A DNA stretch of 64,000 nucleotides from Anticarsia gemmatalis (taxonomy: Eukaryota; Arthropoda; Insecta; Lepidoptera; Erebidae), in the NCBI RefSeq assembly GCF_050436995.1, contig NC_134755.1, positions 6,821,001 through 6,885,000 of the forward strand. Direction: 5' to 3'. This document shows, one piece after another, positions 42,601 through 54,600 of this stretch. A program made the position numbers and the translations under genes. The stretch's first letter is position 1. Every line of letters starts with the position of its first letter. Below the pieces are notes generated by a model that was given only the letters and a program-made list of their open reading frames with translations, had not been told where the DNA came from and searched no databases.

Positions 42601-45600
42601 ACGTTGTTAAATTAAAATTCCTAGTATTTTTTATTTTTTTTTACTATACCGCTCAAAATGTCCATGGATATGTAGCTTTACAGAAAAGCTAACATACAGT
42701 AGGCAAAGTTTAATAGGTCGGAGGCCGCGTAAACAATACGGGTTCGATAAACGAACAGTAAAAGTTATAGTCACCGGTCGAGTGGCGGTCTCGCGTGGCT
42801 TACCACCACTGGAATCCCATTAGAACGTTATTGAGTTGTTCGTCGTACAAAGCAACGGACGGGTAGCCTGTACCGATCCAACGCCCACTGTAATGGACGT
42901 CCGTCGCAACCAGCGGGACACAATAGACACCCTGAGGGCAAAAATCCTATTTGTAATATACGCTCCGCGCCAGCGGGCCTCTCCTCTCGACCTATGTAAT
43001 TAATATCGTACATTACAATCGACCTGATGGACGCTCTACGTTAAACGACATATTTTTTAAGAGAAAAGTGATTAATTAAATTCTAAAGAATAAAAGCTTC
43101 AACTAATTATGATGACATTCCCGGATAATGTTATGCCATCAAAAACATTCTGTAAAAACCTCAAGTCTCGCCGTAAAAAGTTGTGAGATCTATATAATAC
43201 CAAGTCGATTAATTTATTTAGTCTCTACTTAAAGGACCTTCTGTCTTAAGTCATTACGTATGTTATTATCACGCCAATTAAAAAAAAAATACCTTTAAAA
43301 CAAATAGACCGACCTGGCCATCGCATGATTTGATTATTATATAGTATGTATCACATTACACACAGCACGACGAGAAGCGAATGCTCCTGAAATGTTAATG
43401 GCGAATTTGTGTTTTCTTGCGATGACCAAGTCGATCTATTTGTTTTAAAGGTATTTTTTTTAAATTGGCATGATAATAACATACGTAATGACTTAAGACA
43501 GAAGGTCCTTTAAGTAGAGACTAAATAAATTAATCGACTTGGTATTATATAGATCTCACAACTTTTTACGGCGAGACTTGAGGTTTTTACAGAATGTTTT
43601 TGATGGCATCTCACTTCTTTTTGTAGAGCGAACATAAGTCCAATTTGTATGGAAAGACGTTTTTTTTTCATAATTCAACATATTTTCCTATGGGAATGTT
43701 GTTCAGTTTCATGGGCTAAACACCCTTATCCACCCTATACCCCCTCCCCCGTTATGTCTCATATAGTAGGTACCTATTTACACCTATTTAGTTTATTTTC
43801 TACTATAATAATAATAATTCATTAACTGCAAATGTAACCTTGTAATCTTATACATTTATGTGGGATTACAAAGTTATTGTTGCAGTTGGTGTATTTAGAA
43901 AACTGGACCGAAATTAGAAAATATTAAATTTTTCCCATGATTAAGACACTAAACCCTATTTGTATTCTAAATTTTAAGCTTCTAAGTCTGCTAGAAGTAC
44001 CTTAGACTTTTGATGATCGGTGAGTCAGTGAGTCAGTGAATCAGTGAATCAGTGAATCAGTGAGTGACAAAATTCAAAATTTTAACAAGTTGTCATTCTT
44101 AAACTATTGGTTCAAATTGACTGAAATTTTAAATATACCGTGTTTATACAATGACTGATTAGTTGCTGAAAATCCAGGCTTCTTGTTTTGTCCACAACGA
44201 AATTATAGGGGTGTCACAAATAGCCCGAATTGCTTCGAGAAAAGGATGTTACGGCCGTGCCGCTTTTTTTTGCTCGACTTGCGGATTAATTTTATTAAAT
44301 ATAATAATATGAGATTGTATTTAAGAAACTAATTTACGACGGAATAGGAAACCATTTCGTCGTCTCTTTAGATAAAATCCTGGTTTATTCTACGAGGGAA
44401 TTAATTTTCTCGGGTATTTTCTTAAGCAACAAGTTCATCGTAGGAAAACTTTTTGTATTCAGCCTTGAATCGTGCGAAAAAGCGAGTAAAAAGTTAATAT
44501 AAACAAAACGTAGACGATTAATAGTTAACAATGTGTGAGAACAAACTAACATATTTTGCGATCAAAATTTAATAAAAGATGAAATGAAAGGTTTTGTGCT
44601 ATAATTTTGTACTATTTTTGGCGATTAGCATGCGCATTATCGACGATAATGTGTCTACATAAAAAGACAGTCTAGGAAATGCTAAAAACCGGAACATACT
44701 TAAACAACATTTTGCCAAAATCTTAAATGAATGATTTGCCCGTTAAAAGCATAATAGATCGTACCAGAGCGTATCTGGCTTGCGAACCATAACTGAAATT
44801 CACGCTAAAATAATTTTACCTACTGAATATTGCAACTAACTAGATTGCTTCAGTAGTTGTACACAAAGCTTTGTAGAGCTGTTCCTGGCTTTTATTAACT
44901 TTACCTAGTGCAAATATAATACGAGCATGAAGCGAAAAAGTATTCGCAACTGGCACAACTGATTCGAATCGGTAGTTAATGTAGAGATTTACTCGACTGA
45001 AAATCTTTAACTTTAATGAACTAACTTCCGATACAACCGGTAGCGTCGATTGTCAACTGAAGGTTCTAGTTTATTTACTCAGTAAATGTTACTATCACAA
45101 TTGAATTTATCTTGGTCTCTTGTGACAGTTGTGACTAGACCTGGAACTCGTAATAAATATTCCGAGTGAGGCATAACTACCAAACATGCAACTTAATTTA
45201 TAAGCGTTATGAGTAGCTTTTGCCAGTAACATTGACTCCCAAGTTTTTTGTTAAAAGCGTAACATGTTCTCTGCAAGTACAATCAAACTGTTGTCAAACA
45301 CGATCCTGAGGTCGGTATAGAAAAAATCCATTGACAACTTAGTTTTTATTAATATCAGTATACATATTAACATCTCGTTTTGAGTGTTTGGTCGCACGCG
45401 AGAATTAGTCACACCTGCGACAGTAAACGTGCCATTGCTCTCTCAGTTTGTTATAATCTGACCAGTTTGATTTTATTACTCCACAGTTACATATTTAACG
45501 TAATGGCCTGTGTAAAGTTACATAGTCGACCAGCAATTTATGGCTCTAGTAAACGAATACATTTTAAGTAGCGTGTGATGCGGTACTGAGCGGGCTTTAC

Positions 45601-48600
45601 GAATTTTGAGACTCCGCTTTCGTCGAAAGGTATCAGAAACGGTATTGTTTTTTCATGCAATGCCTTTTTCACAATTCATGTCCACATTAAAATCGTTTTT
45701 GTATGTGCAGAACAATTTAAATGGTATATCAACATGCTGGGAAACGTATTTGTACAGCATAAAGACTTTAATGGTTTAAAAACCACAGCGAATTCCATAA
45801 AATGCTCAACCCATAACACCAGTACCAATTTAATGTAACCAAACCGGTTCTATGGTGACCTCACTGCGATGATCCAATGTTCTATAACGAAAACCAGCTT
45901 TATTTAATGTCGGCATAAGATATTACGCAGAATACATGGTACATATTAAACCCAACTTTCATTAATTGTGTAGTGGAATGCATGATATGGGAGAGTGATG
46001 GGATGTAGAACGGTTATTACTGGGCAGACGAGCGCGCGAACCGTGCGCGTCGGGCGGCGCGGGTGCGTGGGAGTACCGAGGACAATACAACGTTTGGCGG
46101 CATTCAGTCGGTTCAACAGCCGCACGAAGTCATTAAGACTCTTCAACTCTAATCCCGACGACTGACAAGTTTAGGCACAATATGATTACAGCGAAAGTGT
46201 TACGTGAATCACCACATTCAATTACATGGAGGGTTACCTAGGTATTTCTTGATTTTAAAATTACAGTTAGTCTCGAAACTGCCTTGGTAACATCATAAGC
46301 CATAATCTCTAAACTCAAAAGTAATCTTCATTGTTTTGATTTCATTGATTAATATGCTCGAACAATGAAGTTCCTAAGAAACAATTTCCATACAATATCT
46401 TAACAAGAAACCGATTCTAAAATTGGCAATTAGAATGAAACTTTATTACTCTTAGTACAATGTAATCGGCTTGGAAACCAAGAATGCTATCAAACCAGAT
46501 AATAATTCTAAATGAATATGAGGCCGGACAGTGAGATGCAGCAACAGAATGAAGGCATATCCGTGTACTAATTACGTCTGCCTGAACAGGAACTAGTGAT
46601 TATGGTAGTAATCCAATGGGATTGTTATGGAAGCTAATATTAAAGACTTGTTTTGTGATATTAAGCGGGCAAATATTGTAGGTTGACTGCTGGGGACGTT
46701 TGTAAACAATCAGTATTATTAACAAATAATCATAACCATATTAAACGGGCTTTTTAATTGTCGTTTATAATATCACAAGGATAATTCACCTGACCTACTT
46801 AACGGCTATATTATTAGTTACAGAAAATAATAATCCGCTCGTTCGGAAATTGAGTTCTACAAATTGTAATCCATACCCAGCCTTCACAGTTTAGGAGAAA
46901 GAAATAATAGTGTTTATTTCTGCAATAAAACACAAAATCACTACAGTGTTGTTCAAGTTAAAAAAGATACATCCAAACAGCAACAGAGCGATTCAATCAA
47001 GGAGGTTCAGAGTGATGACCTTTGTTTACAAATCGAGATCTCTCCATGCCTTCGAGAGCACGTACAACCGTTGTCGCGTTGATCAATATGACTGATGGCA
47101 CAAGGGTAATGTTCTCAATAATTCTAAGATGGAATAATAAAATTTTCTGAAACACTTTCCCCTATTATTCATAAACACACTATAAACCTATTTTAGTTAA
47201 AAAACTACTACAATATGTTTTCTCTTTTTCATTTCGGTTAGGAGTAAAAGAAACAAAACTCTTATGACGAACGAATAAGCCTTTCATTACTTCATAATAA
47301 TGTTATGAATAAGACTAACCATCTACTTACCTATCAAGTATCCAGCAAAAATATTACATAAGTGACAATTTCACGAATTAGTGTCGAATTTTGACCAGAA
47401 ACCTATTACTGGGCAACCACTAGGAAACATAAATTAGCGTAGTTTAAGATAGATTTTATCCATGATAGTAGAAATGTGTGATGCCAACATTATTTTCTAG
47501 ATTAGATGATACTCAATAATATGTGTTCTTGTAAAAACTCCGATATGCTGCAGGCGGACAGAAATAGCTGCCCATATTTTAAAATTTACATAGTATTTTT
47601 AACAATTCCATGGTAAACGTTTGATCTAGTTATGATGCAATGGTAAGGCTAGTATCTACACCACGTAGCTGGTAAAGCATGTCGAGATTGAATAAAGATA
47701 GTGCAATCGAGGAGCCACGGAACCAAGGAAGGCATATTTTATGCAAAGCAGGAGTCGACTCCGAGAAATAACTCAAACTGATTTACATCTTTCGTCAATA
47801 AAGTGTTATAATATTTTTATTGTGTAAATACTTATAATAGTTTTATTAGAAAGAATAATTTTAAGAAATTAAAGTTTGTTTTGTGGTATTTTTAACTACT
47901 CTTTATTGTTCATTTTCTGATATGGTTTGAACTTAACCTAATTTGGTGACAACAGACTGAGCTGTCACGGAGTAGAATTTCCAACATGGGTCCTATAATT
48001 AAACTCAAAATTAAACACCTCGTTTGAGTAATTACTGGTCTGAAATTAATGTTATTACTACAAAGGTAATTTAATTACAGTCGACAGAATTAATTAAGTG
48101 CCACGGATTCATGAATGACATCAACAAACAATCTCACGAATGCGCATATTATTTAATTGATGATTAAATAGCCATCATTACACGACTGTATCAGATTTGT
48201 TTTATTTGTTAAATATAAGTGTGCAACGTCAATAAAGCTGCAATTTGCAATACTTCGTTGCATTGTTTTATATTTAGAGCGGAGCAGTTAACTGTGAATA
48301 ATACAGAGGTTAGAACACACAACACTAACCGCTTGATGGCGAGTTTAACAGGAAATCTAGTTCATCTACACGGGTCGCTGGAAACGTACTCGAATCACAC
48401 ACCGCGAACGTTTGCAAAGAACGATAAAAGTACTTTGAAGCTGACTTCTTATCTTCTGTTCTTATAATGTGAGTTGAAATCACATGGCGTAGATTGTAAA
48501 AATGTAAAATATTTTATTTGAGAAACGGATACAATTAAAATATTAGCTGTTATTTTAATAATAGGTACGTTAGAACAGAGTAGTTACAAGATCAAAATGC

Positions 48601-51600
48601 TCTTTCGTTTGTCAAAAGCTAAGGATAAAAGGAGCGTCACTCGTACGAAAATTTGGCAAAAGAATCCCCTTTGGTGCCACTATGTCGACTAACAATGTAC
48701 TGAAAGCGGAACAACCCTCGTCAAATAAGTTAATGAAGTGAAACTCAAAGGGCTAAACATCAGTCTAGAGAACCGTTCCCAGCTCAAAATATCAGTAAGA
48801 TTTTATTATTTCTGGGAATTACAGGAGTTTTACACGTGTATTTAATAAACATTATTATATTATTTTGTTGCAGGTCTCTATACTACAAAAAATAAAAGCG
48901 AAAACGTTTTATTAGAAAAAACATCTGGAAAAGTAAACCACAATCCAGGCTTCAATATCAACGACAAAGATGAATTCATCGCAATTTTGTCGTCAACCCG
49001 TACAAACTCCGAAGCTTTTGAAACTCATTTTTCCTTTGAAAGAAGTCTTACGTCTAGTAAGACTTCTTTCAAAGGAAAAATGAGTACCATGTACCAGGTA
49101 CCATTCCTGATAATATAGTTGTGATTACCTAGACGCGTACGTGCATTGCATTCTCGGAGAGCAGAGCATTATAGCGGGTAGGTATTACGAGGTGGATAAG
49201 AACTACCAAGTGGCGATAATAACGGTAGTCAGCTCAGAACTAGGGCTTAGGTCGTCTCAGTTCACCTGTCTTTGATAGCTACATAGAAAGCTTGAACAAG
49301 ACGGATTAAACTTACCTCATTTCTAAGTGTTATACTCATGAGCATGTAGAGCAGAACATTCGCTGTTTTGATCTCAATAAGCATTTTTTATTTTTACCAA
49401 GGATTTTGATTTGTATTGTTGGATTACGACTGTACTAAGAGACTTGCATTAGGATAAGCACAGATATGGTTTGAAAACTGGATTTTCACGATGTAAATAT
49501 TTTTATTATAATCAAACGTATGCGAAGTTTTTTGCTAATAGCAGAGAGATTAAAGTTATTAATACATCATTAGGTAACATAAACTGATTAAAGGTGTAAA
49601 ACACCTGAAATGTAGTACATACTATGTACACTACAATTATTTCATTCGAAACAACCTGATACAGAATAAGGTTATCTTCGACAAACACAGAAAATTGATA
49701 TCGTCGATACAAAAAGATTACACTTATGAACTAAAAAATTCAATTGAAAGTAACACGATGTGGCATGCGAGTCTAGCAATTAAATTGCAAAACAGGTACG
49801 TTAATGGCAAAACTCAGTGTTCGGCTAATGTGGGAACGCAATTGTTTAATAACAATGACTTCAATACTTACGGTGACGTCAGAGTAGCGGTAAAAATATA
49901 GCGGTGTGGTTTAAATTGTAATACTGGGCGGACAGTGTTAGTTCTAGTAAAAGTAGGACGAAAAAAGAGACTTGGAGATGAAGACTACAGGGTTTCGTAT
50001 AATCATAAGAAAATTCTCATCTAATAATATTGGAGGGATAATGTTTCAGGCAACAATAAGACCAGGTAAAATACTATTGACCTACAGAAAACTATTGAGG
50101 TCAACCCACTCCCAAGTCTCAGATCAAACATCATAAGTAAAGGTGGGTCAACAATATCAATAAACACAGAGTTTGTTCTAAAACATACATATTATGCATA
50201 CCTAATACACATATAAACATAATAATATACCATTGTGCATCAACGCAAAATTGTTTTAGGTTTTATAATACTCATCACTCATCAGGCAAGAGAAACCGAA
50301 TTTGTTCAGAAAAACGAGACTAGAATTGTCATGATCTGATTAATGAACAGCATGAGAACATTATTATTGCTAAGTAGGTATATATAAAATAACCCAATTT
50401 AAAATTCACATCATTGTAATAGTAAGGTATGCATATTATTACGTTCTTGGACCAACACCATTCTAGAGACCTCGCCGTCAGCATTGAAACGGTATCCGTA
50501 CCGTAAACATTGTATAATGGCAGCTTTAACTGGCACCTTAAGCAAAGAGATTGGTGTCAGGTTTATACAAATTTCAGTTCAAACCTGTAGAAATTAGATA
50601 TAGAGTGAACCGTTTCACTTTATTGGCAAGGCCAAGTATGTACACGTAAACGTCTTTGAAGATATAGGTGAAATGGATCCTGATGTTCCCCAAAAGGGTT
50701 TATTCAATTCGCTAAACTTTGCCTGTTAGATTAGGATAGATGCTATACAAGGTGACTATATGGTCTATATGCTATAATATCAGAGTGACATTAAAATGTC
50801 GATTTGTTAGTACTAACATGGTAAATGTGTTGACTGTTTAAGTATGCAGGTACGTACACTAGGTGTACCGGTAGTGAGTTATTATGCACGTTCGTCATGC
50901 TAAATGATGTCGCGTAAACTCGTGTAGCTTGTCACAGTATTGTCGTTATGTCATGTTCAACCTCGCAAATAACTACGGGTTCGACATGAACAGTAACTGC
51001 TATTTCGTACTGACGTATCATTGATAATTTAAATTGTTTATTTTTTCGTCTCTATGTATGTTAAGTCTTAGTATCGAATTACCTAGCACTAGCTGACACG
51101 CGCAACTTCGCTTGCGTCACGTAAGAGAGAATGGGTCATAATTTTCCCCGTTTTTGTAACATTTTTCGTTACTACTTCGCTCCCAATGGTAGTAGCGTGA
51201 TGATATATAGCCTATAGCCTTCATCGATAAATGGACTATCTAACAGTGAAAGAATTTTTCAAATCGGACCAGTAGTTCCTGAGATTAGCGCGTTCAAACA
51301 AACAAACAAACAAACAATCAAACAAACAAACAAACTCTTCAGCTTTATAATATTAGTATAGAAGTATAGATAACAAGAATTTCAAGCGAAGCAATGCATC
51401 GCCTGTATACGTAGTGTATTGCAGATCCAGACATCGATATTTCCCTATTGAATGCAGAATAGAGAAAGACGCTTAGCGGAGATTTGCAGCCGCGTTGCGT
51501 ATTTGTCCAAGGCGAGGTCGCTGGAAACCTCATGTGAGCATGTCGGGGCAAATTGTTTATTATTATGAAGCGGAATACAAGTTACAGTTACACGTGTGTT

Positions 51601-54600
51601 GTTTGTGTATGGCTACAACTTAATTTCATTAATTTAATCCCAATATTATCGTGATTGGTGAAAGTCGAATTTCTTTAATCAGCCCTGAAATCAATCTTTT
51701 AACTTATCTCACAATATGCGCACCGTCCTTTCACTTAAATACAGTCGATAAATCCTTTTCATTCGCGTTTTCCACGCGATCAAAACACAAAGATAGCTTT
51801 CTCATCGTTATCACTGTATTATGGCTTTCTTTTATTATTGCCTTTTACGCCCTATATCTTACTTCGGTTTCTGTTTAATTTAATTTGTCACAGTATACTG
51901 TACTACTCATTTTTAACATGTGTGTATTAGGTCTTTTGAATCTTATAACATACTTTTTAATTGCTAAGAAGAGCTACGACCATATCTTTCTCCTTCCAAT
52001 TCACTCCATTAGGCAAATTTCGTATCTTTTTGTTTATTATATTTCTCTGTGATTTTTTTCTTGCTTACTTTCGGTTCTACGAGATGTAAATTTTATTTAA
52101 TTTATTTCAATGACTGTTAAAGTGATTCAATCATGATTTCAATATAGAGATTGAAAATAATTTCACTGTAGTGCTTTGGTCCCGACCAAATTTGGTAACA
52201 TGGAACACTTAGCAATAACTTTCGGGCCGGCTTCTTCGTCAGTCACTGCTGATTATACCCTGATAAATACGAAGTAGAAAGTTGTAATGCAATTGGCACA
52301 CAGGAAGTAGTGGCCAAAATGGCAAAAGGACATCGTAATATCATGTGACACATGAAAATGTTAGCTTTTAGAGTTTATTAGGGTTTCGGATTTGCGGTTA
52401 CCATATTTGAAAGAAAGTAAGTCGGAACAGACACTACATCACCGATTGTCGAGCATACAGAAGTATTTTATTTCTGCCATTACATAAACTGAACTCAATT
52501 ATTGTTGATTGATAGTTTAGTACGTAAATTGCAACTACGAAATTTGCTATTACGGCTATGAAATGAGTGGCCCATATAGTTAGACAATAGTACAATTTCG
52601 TCAGGAAGTCAATTAGTCTTAAGCAAATGCACCGGATACATGTGTGTAAGATAATTTTTATGATTTTCATTCACGAGTGTTTTCGCACCTGCTCGGTACG
52701 TGAAGTTATGCGCCTGATGGGCTAATACGCCACTTGCATACTGATAAACAGGGTACAAAAGTACTTGTAACGTTTACAGCTAAGTGTCGTTTGCCGTTGC
52801 AATATTTCGGCGGTTACGGCGGAGCCATTTTAAATATGAATACTTTTGAATATTGTAGAACATAATGAGACTAACAAATGGGAGTTGTCTGTTGTTGAAA
52901 GGCAATTTGCCACAAATAAAAGGTTTAAACGTTCTGACTTTCTCCGAGGTAAATTGTTTATATTCGTAACTAATACAGATCATGACGTAATTCAGCGCAC
53001 AAGAATTAAACTTCTCGTCTGTGGTCGACAAAGTGTAATCAATTGAAACGTTTTTCAGAACAATTTAAAAAACTAGGTCCACTTATTACATCTTCAAAGA
53101 TATCTCTAGTTTGATGTCGTGTTTCGTAATTTTTACGTAAATAATATTACCTAAATAAAGGCCCATTTAGACGGGGAGAGTTTCTCGTACGGTTCCGAGC
53201 GAGAAACTACGTGCTAGTATCACAAGCAATAATCGCCATAACACAATCGTATCAAAATGTTTACATACAGGCAAGAACTAAAATCTCGCCTACGATTATG
53301 TCATACGAGATTCGCATATGACTTATCGCTAGGCGATAATTGCCTATTTTTGTTTACACGACGAAGGTATAGTAAGCAGATTGTTGCTTACGAGAATCTC
53401 AACTTGTATAAACACGATCTCGTGTGACATATTTTCAAGTTGATACGAGTATCGTACAAATCAGTTTGAATCGTTTTTAGTACGAGATTTGTCATTCGAG
53501 TTTAGTGATTACTAGTATATGGTTTGTAAAAATGTCACTAAAATCTTTTAAATTCGGTACTGCCGACCATATTAAGTTCTTTGAACTGTATAGAAGTTAA
53601 GGCCCATTTACATGATGCCATTTTATTGCACAGAATAGAGTTATAATTGAATGCAATTATTTAAAGGCAATAATTGACCTTCAAGAATTGTAAGCAATTG
53701 TTTACACGTTGATAGTCGTAAAAAAATTGAATACAATAATTGAATGCAAATCTAGACAAGAAATAATCGCAAGTGTCTTTTGTTTACATACCATGCGATT
53801 ATGTTTAGGCGACTATTGCTTTCAAGTCTTGACTTGTCTAAACATTGACTTGTAAGTACGTGTACCATTTACTGGCGACTTGCTTCAATTATTGTACGTA
53901 TTTGCATTGGCAAATTTTTATTCAATTGTTGAACGTATTAGAGCAAAGGTGTTTTCAAAGTCAAAGTCAAATATTCTTTATTTCATAAACTTTAACAAGT
54001 ATTTGAAATCGTCAAAATATTTTTTATCTACCACCGTTTCGGAAAAGCTGTTGCTCGTGAGAAGAAACGGCAAGAAACTCACGGCTTGCTCTTTTTAAAT
54101 GTCAATATTTCCAAATTAATAACAATGTCATAATAATGAAATATAACAAATTAATAACAATGTCATAATAAATTAATAACAATGTCATAATATCAAATTG
54201 TAATACATTATTTTGAAATAGACTTGGTAGAAGCAGCACAGTCCCAAGCTTTATTATCATCTAAATAATCTTTAATAGTATAATATCCCTTACGACATAA
54301 ATTACTTTTAACTAATAACTTAAATTTATTGAGACTTGAATTTTGAATTTCACTCGGGATTTTATTGTAGAATCGCACACACTGACCTCTGAAGGATTTA
54401 TTTATTTTTTGGAGCCTAGTGACTGGGATAACAAGTTTGTCTTTATTGCGTGTATTTATATTGTGCATGTCACTCTTTTAGCCAATGTTCAGTTATGCAA
54501 AATATATCAATACAATTACAATTCACAAACAATTCAATTTCTAGCTCTTTGCCCATAATTCCTCTAATGTTCTGATGCACCAGGTTAATTACATTTCTAT

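Noticed and set aside
51300..51335. CRISPR-like regular repeats (AAAC runs)
   Set aside because: Simple tetranucleotide repeat inside a Helitron; no spacers.
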